A stretch of DNA of 64,000 nt, from positions 14,565,748-14,629,747 of the forward strand of contig JAJEKV010000031.1 of assembly GCA_021234155.1 (NCBI GenBank), read 5' to 3'. Below are positions 23,948 through 33,990 of this stretch, in pieces. The DNA comes from Isoetes taiwanensis. Lineage: Eukaryota > Streptophyta > Lycopodiopsida > Isoetales > Isoetaceae. The notes beneath the pieces were generated by a model. It made no database searches. It saw only the letters and a list, made by a program, of their open reading frames with translations, and was not told the DNA's origin. Within the stretch, counting starts at the first letter, position 1; every line of letters begins with the position of its first letter. The translations under genes and the position numbers were made by a program.

Positions 23948-24911
23948 CTAGTAGTGACTCCAAGTTTGCTATTCAATTGACAAGACACATGCTTTTAGAA
24001 ATCTACATTATATATGGGTTCAATACACTACAAATGTATGGATATTCTTAAAACATACCTCTTTCAATTGTCACTTCCTGGTAGCGTAATACATGCCAGG
24101 CCATGATTACTGTGTTTTTGGGCTAAAATTATAGCCCACAGCTCTTCTGCCACTTCTATATATTTTTCCCGTCTTAATCTTCTCTCACAAAGCTTGATTC
24201 ACCTCCAAGTCTAACTATGGCAAACCCTTTTTGCATACCTGCCAGATTTGAGCCTTAAAAACCTTTCTTTTGGATAATGATTGATTACAGTGGGCTCCAA
24301 CATAAAGGTTATCCAATTTCATAGTTCTACATGATGAGAGTGGCCTCATATCTAAGACAAGCTTCCATACTACTGTGTCTTGCTTTCTGAAAATTATGTT
24401 TTTATTAAAGCTCGTACTGATATAGATGTGCTATATTGATTGCTTGCATGGGCAACGCAATGCTGATGGATGAATTTGATGTATAGATCTTTGCGCCGCG
24501 AATAAATCATTCGTGCATGTCTATTATTGTTGCCATCTTTTTCTTCTATTTAGGTGCAACATGTCATCTTCAACTTCGGGTTATAGAGCATAGGAGTGAA
24601 GTGGTTACCTGAATGAATTGGGATGTTTGAAGCAACAACATTAAATCGATATTTTTGAGGTTGTAAATCAACATGATTTTCTGACAAAGTCTAGCTTATA
24701 TCCTGCATCTTATATTCGTATTCTAGCTCCTTTCTGCGGGCAGGCGAACATGTTCTTCTGTGTTCAAATCCTTGTGTCTATCTGTTCTGAAGTTGGTTTC
24801 TCGATGTAATTCAAAAAAGGCATTTTTATCTTGCTTGATGTTGTTCATGCAGTCCAGCTCTTGACAATCTCTTGGGTCATGCAACCATTCAAGTATCATC
24901 CTTTTGAATAG

Positions 24912-25533
24912 AAATTTGTGCGTTTGTCAATGGACCCATCAGGATCACATGTTGCAGAAGTTGTGATCAGGTCCCTTGATAGGGCGCTATTTGAACAATG
25001 CGAAGTCACTTGTGGGCAGAATATGATAGAAGGTGCTCTTATTCAGATGTGCAAGGTAACAATTTTTGAGACATGATCGTTCATGGGATATATAGCTTTA
25101 TAATTTGATGGATTGCATAGTGTCAATTGCTCCACGATTTATCTTAGCATTGATGCCCAGTTAGGTCACCCTTTGTTCGTGACTCTGCAGGATGTTGGGG
25201 ATAATGTTGAACATAATATGCAATAGGTATGGCTCTTATGTCTTGCGCAGCCTTTCTTCTCTACTAAGTGGGACTACAGTCCAGACATCACTAAAGCCAT
25301 CGCACATCAAGTTGGTTGGTTATTTATCAGGTGCATCAAATTGTGGGGCAACCATCACCATACCAACATCCAGATATATACAGAAGAAGCATCATGGATA
25401 CTCGAAAATGCTGACAGCACTCATGAATAAGATACTAAAAACTTCAAAAGACAACAATTGCATGAAGTGTCATCCATATGCAAGTCCAATTTTGCATGTA
25501 GTGAAATTCTATTCCTTGTTAGTGGTATTTTAG
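24912..25533 (+). pseudogene. Nop9-like PUF-repeat protein, two exons, frame broken
   Basis: Exon 1 (open from 24912 to 25055, donor GTAACA) reads MDPSGSHVAEVVIRSLDRAL and QNMIEGALIQMCK. Exon 2 (from 25191, acceptor CTGCAG) reads MICN-type residues NRYGSYVLRSLSSLLSG. The DPSGSHVAE and YGSYVLRSL motifs are those of Nop9/APUM23-type nucleolar PUF proteins needed for pre-rRNA processing. The homologous frame in exon 2 is offset by one base from exon 1's phase, so the coding frame is broken or a splice site has shifted. No further repeats were found. Best read as a gene fragment. Confidence 0.6.
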
Positions 25534-25604
25534 CTTTAAAATGCGAACACTTTTAGGCTAGGAAAACAAATCCCTATAATTATACCATTCACATGGCTCG
25601 ATAT

Positions 25605-25710
25605 TAAACAAAGAAGATCCAACACGAAACAATCAAACCAAAAATGCACTCTTGGTTTAAACAAAGAAGATCTAATACGAAATAATCAAACCGAAAATGC
25701 ACTCTTGGGT
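25605..25710 (+). repeat. Tandem 53-bp duplication
   Basis: 'aaacaaagaagatc' through 'aaaatgcactcttgg' occurs twice in succession with a few differences. The second copy runs directly into the GAGGG-CAA-CCCTC hairpin block. Confidence 0.8.
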
Positions 25711-25745
25711 CACCAGAGGGCAACCCTCCGTGTGCAGCACCTTGT
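25698..25745 (+). repeat. Dispersed hairpin block (matches 8752-8800)
   Basis: 'actcttgggtcac', then GAGGG-CAA-CCCTC and 'cgtgtgcagcacctt', matches 8752-8800 with few changes. This shows a short dispersed unit distinct from the GGGTTGCCCC hairpin. Confidence 0.55.
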
Positions 25746-25749
25746 TTCT

Positions 25750-27400
25750 TTATTTTTTATTAATATTTTGCGGATGTGTGGAGGTGTGCAGGGCAAGCCT
25801 TGGCTTGAAGTGGAACTTTGAGAATATGCTAGAATAATCTTAAATTTGATGATTATTGTTTTATCTTGGGAATGTTCAACAATATATGTTGTACCTAGTT
25901 TAGGGTTAACATATTTTTTATACGTTCTCATGGTGCTTTTTTGTTGGATAGGATCGTGATTTTCTATATTATATTTGTAGTTTTAAACCCAAAACATTCT
26001 CAACTATTCTTCCTCAAACATCAGGCTGCAATTTGGTAAGGGTTCTTCCTCATGTATATGCGATGGGTTTCTGGCCTGTAGACAGTTAAGCTAGCAAGCA
26101 ACTTGTGCCCCATAGATCCTTGATGGTTGAGAGCCTTGAGCTCTAGTATCATCTGGATCTAGCTGTTGCTGCTATGGCATTTAACCAGTCAGAGGCTTGG
26201 TTTTCAGATCTGAGCATGCCACACGTCTGCTACTGAGATATGGGTTACAGATTTTAATTCTTTGTGGTTCGAAGGCCGCACTCATTGCGATGGTGTGTGG
26301 ACTCATTGTAGGTTCTGCTCATGATCTGCACTCATTGTGGACATTTCGTATGATAGTTTTTTAGCCGGTTCTCAAGCATGTTGGATGAATGGTATGGAAT
26401 GGAATAACAGACAGGAACCTAGTTTTGGGAGATGCTGTGCCTGGAAGAGTGGGAACGGGGGCAACATGTGGATGGTAGTTATCTAGTTCTATCTCATTCG
26501 ATCTACTATTATTCCATTTCATGCTAGCAGGTACACAGAGCTGTATTTTCTTTAGGTGTCATCCGTCCCCGTTCCCAGCAAGGGGGGCTAGGATTTATTG
26601 GCTGGTGCAAGAATGGATCTTATTGATTATGGATAGCTATCAACTAAAGTGTCATTGCACGGGAGACCGATGTCCCTTTACGGCTGAGAGAAGAGCACAA
26701 ATATACTCTGAAGCTTATGCCAGCAGATAGAGGGCTTAGGAAGAGCGATTGGATCAACCCTTTGGGGTAGGCTTGGGTGAATTTTTACCAGTGGGAAGAT
26801 GGAGTAGCGTTTCCCTAAGGTTAGAATTGGGATATGCCCTCTTGTAGTACTACTGGGTAGGATGAGTTTCCACGCCGAGTTAATGCGTGAAATGACAGTT
26901 GCTATTACAGTTGCTATTTTGACCCTTTAAATGCTTTCATCTTTCGGTGGCTGCACTTCAAATGGCTTGGCCTATGCTATACACATTGATTTCTATCTTA
27001 GTTCAATTTGGAAATGATTAAACCTGTCTTTAGAGCCTAGTCTTGGAGTACAGAATTATGAGATAATTCTTCCTATGTATATTTTCTTTATTAATGAAAA
27101 TATAAGTATCTTGGCTCCAAAAAAAAAACCCCAAAAATCTACTATCTACAATATTTGGATTTCTTTCCTTCATTGTAAACAAATTTGATGAAGATATATA
27201 CCACCCTTACAAAAAGAAGAGCCATTGAAGCAATGGGAATGAAAGAAGTGCTGTTGTGAGAAGACGTCGATAACTGGTCTCGAATGTGGAGTGCACTTAT
27301 ATAATGGCTCGTCCCTGCCCAGAATGGCGATCCAAGGGCTCGGATTGATGCAATTATATGAGTTTTTTTATATCACTGTCTCAAATAGGTTTTAGCTTTT
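25750..27400. other. Intergenic stretch, nothing assigned
   Basis: AT-rich DNA with an A-run at 27119-27129. A plus frame at 26521-26730 contains a Cys/His-bearing stretch (LKCHCTGDRCPFTAERRAQI) that could be a decayed zinc-binding segment, but one short match is not enough to call it. Confidence 0.35.
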
Positions 27401-27469
27401 AAGATTTCTCATCGTAATATATATAGTTGTCTTGTGGGGTTGGGCTCTTTTAACGTTATTGGGTTGGCT

Positions 27470-27845
27470 AAAGTGGAACGTCGCCACAGTGCGAGAATTG
27501 CTCCTAAATTTATGGGGGTGAACATGTCGCACCGTGGCCACGGTGCGAAAACAAAGGTTGCACATTTTGTGGGGGTGTCTATTTCGCACCGTGATTCCAC
27601 ACTTTATGGATAGTTTGTGGAATCACCTATTTCGCACCCTGTGTATGGTGCAAAATTGACTGCTCCACAGATTATGGGAGCACATATTTCGCAATGTGTC
27701 TACAGTGCGAATTTGGCATTTGCGCAATCGCAAAGAGGCCCTATTACGCATCCTCGCCACGGTGCGAAATTGGTTGTTCCACATTTTTTGGAAGGGCCTA
27801 TTTTTCATCGTGGTCACTATAGAACTATTGTAAAATATGAGTCGT
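27470..27845 (+). repeat. Diverged tandem repeat with palindromic core, about 60-bp unit
   Basis: Six or so units contain a dyad of the type TCGCACCGTGG/CCACGGTGCGA followed by 'ttgctccacattttgtggg'-like sequence. Dyads sit near 27480, 27527, 27584, 27631, 27692 and 27759. The units are diverged but the dyad half-sites tend to be kept. Open frames on both strands follow from the repeat and are not genes. Confidence 0.7.
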
Positions 27846-27979
27846 GTGAATAACAAATATCCATGTTGCATACAAATAATAGATGTATTACTTGATATTG
27901 GAAGTTACAACACAGGTAAATATATGTTCCCTTGTCTGATCCTGATCGACCTCCACTGTCTCAAATTTCCAGCTGCCCT

Positions 27980-28401
27980 TGAGTTGCACCATGCCTGCTT
28001 CTTTTTATCTTGCTAAGCCTTCTTCCTAAGCACCTTATCCAAAGTCGTGGCATATTTTGCCTTTTCCTTCTTTTCAAGCTTACACATAATTCTTCTGTAA
28101 AACCATTGGCACATTTGTTGCAATGAGTTATTGCATCCACCTTGATTGGGTAAACCTAAAAAAGCATTCTTAGTCTGTTTATGTGACTTTTCCATTCCCT
28201 GCATATTCCATATACCCAAACACCCACACTCCTTTACGACTCATAGACCATGGCTTGAAGTATATATATGTAATGAGTAACATTACATTCTCCCCATGCA
28301 TCTATAAATGACTTAGTGAAATCAACAACAGTCTTCTCTGCCAGTAAATTCACAAGAATGCCAAGATTTTGCCATGCCTTTGTCTTCTTAATCTTTGCCC
28401 T
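27980..28401 (-). pseudogene. Unrecognised repeat-encoded gene, 3' part
   Basis: The minus-strand frame directly after the chromovirus insertion reads RAKIKKTKAWQNLGILVNLL and TKSFIDAWGECNVTHYIYIL, then after a stop WKSHKQTKNAFLGLPNQGG and QWFYRRIMCKLEKKEKAKYA. It continues the frame that ends at 34224 on the other side of the element (ESYKDLLAAEGDRTAR), as expected if one gene was split by the insertion. Stops and a frame change show decay. I cannot name the family. Confidence 0.55.
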
Positions 28402-28406
28402 CTCAC

Positions 28407-28884
28407 TGTCATGAACCTACGCGAAAACAAGGAAAATACGTGGAGAATACGCAAGAAATACGAAAGAAATACGCCAAGATCGGCAAAGAATCTGATATAT
28501 GAACAGGAATCAAGAATACAATGGCCCAAAGGCAAGCAGGAACACGAGACAGATGCCTAGAAGGCTCAAGACTGGCGTTGAACCGGAATGGTTTGACAAG
28601 AAGGAGGTGCCTCCTTATATATCTAAGCCAACGGTCAGGATTGCGCCACTCCAATGGATGAGATCGCGCCAAGTGCCGCGCATGCATTTAGGTTCTAGAA
28701 TATTCTAGAACCTCCTGGAGATAGTCGCACATATGAGGAAGACGTGAAGGAATGTCTCCAACAAATATTGGTAGCGCACTTGGCAAGAGTGTGTGCAACT
28801 ACCCTTTTGCATCCGTGTGACGACCATCTTTTGCACATACGAGTATAATGTCCGTATGATACGAATATCCATATGGTCGTCACA
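28407..28884 (-). repeat. 3' LTR of the chromovirus (478 bp)
   Basis: TG...CA ends (TGTCATGAACC at left, GGTCGTCACA at right as read on plus). It lacks about 41 bp present in the 5' LTR and in the solo LTR: the deletion joins 'gtgtg' to 'caactacc' near 28793-28800 and removes the B-box half of the tRNA-like segment. The heat-shock element is at 28693-28710. Confidence 0.93.
28693..28710 (-). promoter_or_regulatory. Heat-shock element in 3' LTR
   Basis: TTCTAGAATATTCTAGAA: four perfect alternating units (TTC-TA-GAA-TA-TTC-TA-GAA) at the centre of a perfect 22-bp palindrome. Same position relative to the LTR TATA box as in the other two LTR copies. Confidence 0.75.
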
Positions 28885-29209
28885 CCATCCCCCTCCTACG
28901 ACGGCGACGAGTCCTTGGAGCTGGTGCTGGAGTACTCAAACTTGGTTGATCCGGGTAACGTCGGTGAAACTCCGCAATTTTATCAGGAGCATTACTCAGA
29001 TTCTCGGCAGGCTCCCAGGTTCTATCACTTGGCGAGTAACCTTCCCAATCGACAAAGTAATACAATGGACGACAAAGAAACTTGGAGTCCAGAATCTCTC
29101 GAACCTCGAACTCCTCATGATCATCAATTTCTACTGGTGGTGGCGGCGGAGGAACGCGATCTGGGAAAATATTGGCTGTATAGGGCTCCAATAGAGAAAC
29201 ATGAAACAC
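28880..29209 (-). CDS. Chromodomain at the pol C-terminus
   Basis: The frame reads MFHVSLLEPY at its start (end of the integrase C-terminal domain), a poly-Pro linker, then a chromodomain: FEVREILDSK, YYFVDWEGYSPSDRTWEPAE and IAEFHRRYPDQP, followed by an Arg-rich tail. Chromodomains of this class target integration by binding methylated histone H3. Aromatic and acidic residues typical of a functional fold (YFVDWEGY, TWEPAENL) are kept. The stop TGA (28880-28882) lies inside the first bases of the 3' LTR, so the polypurine tract is itself coding. Confidence 0.85.
   Translation of the reverse strand: MFHVSLLEPYTANIFPDRVPPPPPPVEIDDHEEFEVREILDSKFLCRPLYYFVDWEGYSPSDRTWEPAENLSNAPDKIAEFHRRYPDQPSLSTPAPAPRTRRRRRRGMV
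28885..28900 (-). promoter_or_regulatory. Polypurine tract of the chromovirus
   Basis: On the minus strand CGTAGGAGGGGGATGG directly abuts the 3' LTR, the expected plus-strand primer site. Confidence 0.8.
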
Positions 29210-29614
29210 TGGATGAAGCCGAACAAATTGAGGGAGCTTCGAGCGAATGCTACATTGCTGATCCGGAAATGATCCAAGGGACCAAAGGCGGCGATAGTCA
29301 AGCTTATTGTAGGGGCGTGAGGTAGGGAGGTCCCTACGAAGAAGCTAGACAAGGTCACCAACATGAAACTTAGGAGCTTCTGCCCATACAAATCGAAGAT
29401 AATGCCGATAAGCCTTCTGTTCTTCGGTGAAGATGATCTTTGAAGATCCGATTGAAGAGCCCGGAGTTTCTCAAGTCGAGGACTTCGGCACTAGGATTGA
29501 CCAGTCACCACCGGCGATGCTAAGAGACCAACGAGGATGTTGACCGAGTTTAGAAAAGAACGAGTCGCGCCCGGTAGAAGCATGTAATTGAAAGTTATTA
29601 TAGGCAAACTTCGG

Positions 29615-30190
29615 CTAGTGCAAGATAATCGACCCATCCCGGCCGGTAACCATAAAGCACCTTAAATATTGCTCCAGAGTCTGATTAGTGCGCTCTGCCT
29701 GCCCATTACTTTCTGGATGATGACTAGATGTCAGTGAGCGGTCGATATGCAATAACTCTAAAAGCCGCTTCCAAAAACCTGCGACGAACTGTGCTGACGA
29801 TAGTATCGGGCAAACCATGAAGTCTGACTACTTCACGAAGAAGAAGATCCGTTGTTCCCTCACTGGTGATGGTGACGTTGCAGGGAATAAAATGAGCTAT
29901 CTTAGAGAAACGATCAACAACAACCACGATGACATCATAACCCCGAGAGACTGGCAATTCCGGAATAAAGTCTATATAAATGCTCTTCCAAGGTCCATGT
30001 GATACCGGCAGTGGCTGAAGAAGGCCATGAGGAAGATGCCTTGGAATCTTCGCTCAACAGCAGATGTCACAGGATCGAATAAAAGCTTCGATGGAGCGAC
30101 GAAGCCCAGGCCACCAATACTCTCGACTAATAAGTTCAAGAGTCTTGGCTACTCCAAAGTGTCCGGCCATAGGTGAATCATGGCAAGCCT
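29615..30190 (-). pseudogene. Integrase core of the chromovirus, frameshifted
   Basis: In minus order: a zinc-binding region ([10 protein letters not shown] near 30182-30150, then RSCDIC near 30060), a catalytic-core start (IDFIPELPVSRGYDVI near 29975) and the core end (HHPESNGQAERTNQTLEQYL near 29700). The segments lie in different frames, and the second catalytic Asp region is degraded (VSTVRRRF), so the protein is not made intact. Confidence 0.8.
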
Positions 30191-31486
30191 AGAGAACCTG
30201 AAGCCTAGAAGCACTATTTGGCACATACAGAAGCCCATCATGGAACAGGAGTCCATCTCGAACCTCGAAACAATCATAGTCTGATCGCATTTGTTGAGAA
30301 GATGATGCAGAGCCAAGGTGTGAGAATACATCAGGGCCATAAGCTGGAACCAATCAGGCCCTAGAATAACCTGTGATTTCTGGTCGAATGCAGGATCACC
30401 TAGCTTGGGCTCAAGGTAGGAGCGTCGAGACAAGGCATCAGGCTTCCCTTGGAGGGATCCAGGGCAGTACTTGATCATGAAATCAATCCGGGATAATACT
30501 TGAGTATGCCACCGGGCTTGACGACGGTTGAGCACTCGAGCAGACTGAAAATATTCTAGATTTTAATGATCTCTGTGTAGACCGTGACCTTATAAGAAGA
30601 TCCATCCAGGAAACGTCTCCACTCCTCGAAAGAATCCACTATCGCCAACAATTCCTTGTCATAAATGGGGTAGTTGATCTCAGCAGCCTGAAACTTTCGT
30701 GAGTGATAGGCAATCGGATGTAATTCATGGTCATCCCCCTCCTGTGACAGGATCCCACCAAGTGCAAAATCAGAAGCATCTGCTTCGACAATATATGGGC
30801 GCAAAGGATCTGCATGAGCAAGAACTGGCGCCGTGGGGAAAGCATGCTTCAGGGTAACGAAAGCAGATCCTGCTTCTACAGTCCATTCAAATGGCACGTC
30901 CTTAACCTTGAGGCGTGTCAAAGGAAGGGCAATCTCCGAATAATCCCGAATGAAACGCCGATAGAAATTGGCAAACCCAAGAAAACACTGAACATCTCGA
31001 ATGGATGAAGGTGTTTGCCACTCCAGAATAGTGCTAACCTTTTCGGTGTCCGTAGAGACTCCATGTGGAGTGATGCGATAGCCAAGGAACTCCACATTAT
31101 CCTACTCGAACTGACACTTCTCAAGTTTGGCATATATGCTCACGAAGCTTCTGAAGGATCTGTCGAACATGCCTCTCATGTTCTTCGAGAGTCTTAGAAT
31201 AAATAAGAATATCATCCAGATAGATGATAACAAAAGTGTTTAAGAACTCTCGAAAAACATCATTGGCCATATGCTGGAATACTGCCGAAGCATTCGTAAG
31301 TCCAAATGGCATAACTGTGTACTCGAAATGGCCATACCGAGTACGATAAGCTGTTTTCCACTCATCACCCTCCCGGATCCGAATAAGATTGTAGGCACCC
31401 CAAAGATCAATCTTCGCAAAATAATGCGCACCTTGAAGTCGCTCCAACAACTCTGGGATCAGAGGAAGCGGATACCGATTCGGCAC
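30149..31486 (-). pseudogene. Reverse transcriptase and RNase H, frameshifted
   Basis: Frame 31121-31486 carries the RT palm ([40 protein letters not shown]) with the catalytic YLDD at 31211-31222. Frame 30556-31095 carries the RT thumb (FLGFANFYRRFIRDYSEIA) and RNase H (VEADASDFALGGILSQEG, YPIYDKELLAIV). Frame 30149-30535 carries the RNase H end ([18 protein letters not shown]). At least two frame breaks separate them. Confidence 0.88.
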
Positions 31487-31601
31487 CGTGATTTTGTTGA
31501 GGCCGCGATATCAACGACCAGCCGTAGCGAATCATCTTTCTTTTTGACAAAGAAGATAGGCGCTCCAGCAGAAGACTGAGAATGTCGAATGAAGCCAGTG
31601 G

Positions 31602-32315
31602 CTAGATTCTCTTCAATATAATCCTGCAAAACCTACCATATATCGGACCATATGGCGACGTCGTCCCCGGCTGCAAATCAATAGGATAATCATATGGACG
31701 ATGCTCTGGGAGTTTACTGGCCTTGACTTTGTCAAAAACATCAGAGAAATCGCCATATTTATCTGGGAGCATTGGAGCAGGCTTCACTAGTGCCGAGCTA
31801 GCCGACGGGTGAACCTGGATTGCAAATACTGAACTTGGATCTTGCCTTCTAGATTTATCGAACTCGCGAAGAGAAATCTTCGAGATACGAAACTGAGGGC
31901 ATGAAGAAGCCTCTACAAAAGCAGGAACATGATCAGGAACAAGAACGTGAGCAGGAGCAATTGGAATATGAACTGGAGCATGAACTGAATCAAGAATTAG
32001 AGCAGGAACAGGGACTGGATCAAGAACTAGAGCAGGAACAGGGACTGGAGCAAGAACTGGAGCAGGAGCAGGAACCAGAACTGGAGCAGAAACTGGAGCA
32101 GAAACTGGAGCTGGGACATCATCAAGAATATGATCAGAATCTGGGGCATGAACTGGAGCAGAGGCAAGAGTCGGATCAGAACATGGAACAGCAAGGACGG
32201 AGTCAGGGGCCCACGACACTGCACGGATCGAAGTCGATGTTGGTGTAGAGACCTGATCTGCAGATGAACTGGAATTAGAGCTAGAACCACCAAGTCGAAA
32301 TGATCTAGTACGCAA
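31602..32315 (-). pseudogene. Pro/Ala/Val-rich linker between protease and RT
   Basis: An open frame continuing toward RT includes PVSAPVLVPAPAPVLAPVPV-type repeats encoded by a minisatellite (31918-32245), then SKISLREFDKSRRQDPSSVF and DVFDKVKASKLPEHRPYDYP, the conserved lead-in to RT of chromoviruses. The repeat is in frame, so it was probably tolerated as a flexible linker. The opposite strand is a Glu/Gln-rich shadow frame. Confidence 0.75.
31918..32245. repeat. Coding minisatellite inside the chromovirus
   Basis: Variants of the 6-bp theme 'ctggag'/'caggaa' arranged in 18-30-bp higher-order units ('ggactggagcaagaactgga'). Repeat length is a multiple of three, so the minus frame stays open as (A/V)P(V/A) repeats. 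Confidence 0.8.
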
Positions 32316-32399
32316 TCAATCTGCGGGTTATGTAGCTCGAGCCAGGGCAGATCCAAGACTATTGGCGCATGAGGACTAGCAATGAGATTGAAGGAAATA

Positions 32400-32821
32400 C
32401 TACAAGAAACTCCTTCGAACAAAACCTGAAGAGGTGCAGTACATTCTGTGATTGCACCCAAGGAGATCTCCCGTCCATCAATCACTTCGACAGAACCAGG
32501 ATGCTCAACCTTGCTTCTAGGGATGGCGTGCTTACTGGCGAACACATTATCCATAAAACAAGCATTTGCACCGCAATCAAGTTGCGCCAACACTTGCAAT
32601 CCTCCAACTTCTGATTTCAATGATATAGGGATGAAGAATGTCTTGCTGACCTTATCCGATGGAATAAACATGTCAAGAAATGTGGAAGGAGTCTGAAAAA
32701 AGGAGGCCAACCGACGAGAGACTCCTACTATTCGGACCGGTCCTTGAAGTTTTCCGACTGACTTGGGCGCTTCACCGGGCATCCACGAGCAATATGGCCA
32801 GCTCCTCCACAGTAGAGGCAA
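32400..32821 (-). pseudogene. Retropepsin-type protease of the chromovirus
   Basis: Within the frame starting at 32821 (minus), AQLDCGANACFMD near 32584-32546 is the aspartic protease active-site loop; the usual DS/TG triad reads DCG here. Downstream residues LIASPHAPIVLDLPWLELHN match the distal protease strand. The Ser/Thr-to-Cys change may reduce activity or be tolerated. Confidence 0.75.
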
Positions 32822-33655
32822 AGGTTAGCCTCTCTCCGACGCTGCTTCTCGACGGCAGATAAAGGTCCTCGAACTGCCCGATCAATCTGCATAGGCTCAG
32901 GTCCTGACCTGCTGGATTGTACTGATGACACCGGGGAGGACATAGCTACAGGCGTTTGTGTGATTGGGAAGACCTGACTACGTCTCTCTTGCCTACGTTC
33001 GAAGAGCCGATTATCACATCGAACTGCAAATCTGATGGCTTCTTCCAGAGTTTGAGGATCTTCCATAAACAACAACATATCCTTGACATCCTCACGTAAC
33101 CCCCTTCGAAAACAATCTCGAAGTGCAACATCATCCCAGGCAGTATCTACTGCAATTTGACAAAATTCTGATGCATATACTGAAGCTGGGCGAGAGCCTT
33201 GCCTTAGATTGCAAAGTTTTTGTGACTGTTGTGCGCTGACGATCAGTGTCTCCAAAGCATGCCTCGAGCTCTGCAGTGAATGCAACAAAATCTTGCAACT
33301 CTGAGGCTCCTTTCTCCAATAAAGGAGCAAACCAACTTAGAGCTGGCCCTAACCAATCAGCCCAACTTGTTCTTGGGCCGTGGGATATCTATGAGGGTGG
33401 AGCTGGATCACAAGCCTGATCTGATTCAAAAAACCACGGAGCTTGGACTGAGTGCCGTCAAACTTCTCTGGCAGGCTGATTCTTAGGCTCTGATAGCCTC
33501 AATCCAGAACTAGAAGCAGATTCATGTGAAGCAACATGTTCCTTAAGCTCTTTATTGTCCAACTGCAACTGCTGGCATACTTGAACAAGCTGCTGGACCT
33601 GCTGTAATAACGTGGAAACCTCCTCCATAGATATAAAATCACCAAATACGAGCAA
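32728..33655 (-). pseudogene. Gag of the chromovirus, frameshifted
   Basis: N-terminal frame 33458-33655 contains a coiled-coil-like stretch (MEEVSTLLQQVQQLVQVCQQ). Frame 33131-33319 has LQDFVAFTAELEACFGDTDR. Frame 32728-33330 has RQGSRPASVYASEFCQIAVD, LREDVKDMLLFMEDPQTLEE and the single zinc knuckle CLYCGGAGHIARGCP near 32825-32780. The order and motifs match sushi/Tf1-type capsid proteins. Two or more frame breaks inactivate it. Confidence 0.88.
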
Positions 33656-33698
33656 AAAAAATGCTTAGGATCAGAGCAGGCAAGAACCGGTAAGGGAG

Positions 33699-33708
33699 TC
33701 CGGTTCAA
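33699..33708 (-). promoter_or_regulatory. Candidate self-priming site of the chromovirus
   Basis: The primer site lies just inside the 5' LTR and reads (minus) TTGAACCGGA. It has no TGG start and no match to a tRNA 3' end that I recognise. It is an exact 10-nt complement of TCCGGTTCAA in the LTR (minus, 33885-33876), about 35 nt after the TATA box, at the predicted 5' end of the transcript. This is the arrangement used by Tf1/sushi elements, which prime with their own mRNA end. Confidence 0.65.
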
Positions 33709-33912
33709 ACTGTCATGAACCTATGCGAAAACAAGGAAAATACGTGGATAATACGCAAGAAATACGAAAGAAATATGCCAAGATCGGCAAAGAATCTAAT
33801 ATATGAACAGGAAACACAATGGCCCGAAGGCAAGCAGGAACACGAGACAGATGCCTAGAAGGCTCAAGACTGGCGTTGAACCGGAATGGTTTGACAAGAA
33901 GGAGGTGCCTCC

Positions 33913-33920
33913 TTATATAT
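33913..33920 (-). promoter_or_regulatory. LTR TATA box
   Basis: ATATATAA on the minus strand, conserved in all three LTR copies (23733 in the solo, 28620 region in the 3' LTR). It sets the predicted transcript start at about 33887. Confidence 0.7.
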
Positions 33921-33990
33921 CTAAGCCAACGGTCAAGATTGTGCCACTCCAATGGATGAGATCGCGCCAAGTGTCGCGCATGCATTTAGG

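Noticed and set aside
27470-27845. Possible CRISPR-like array
   Set aside because: The genome is a plant nuclear one, the units are contiguous and diverged, and there are no unique spacers between exact repeats.
27392-27871. Overlapping frames on both strands
   Set aside because: They follow the ~60-bp tandem repeat and mirror each other around the dyads; no domain.
28873-29325. 150-codon plus-strand frame
   Set aside because: It is antisense to the chromodomain and integrase C-terminus of the chromovirus, whose minus frame is clearly conserved.
31901-32248. Glu/Gln-rich plus-strand frame (115 codons)
   Set aside because: Produced by the minisatellite; the minus strand carries the pol linker in frame.
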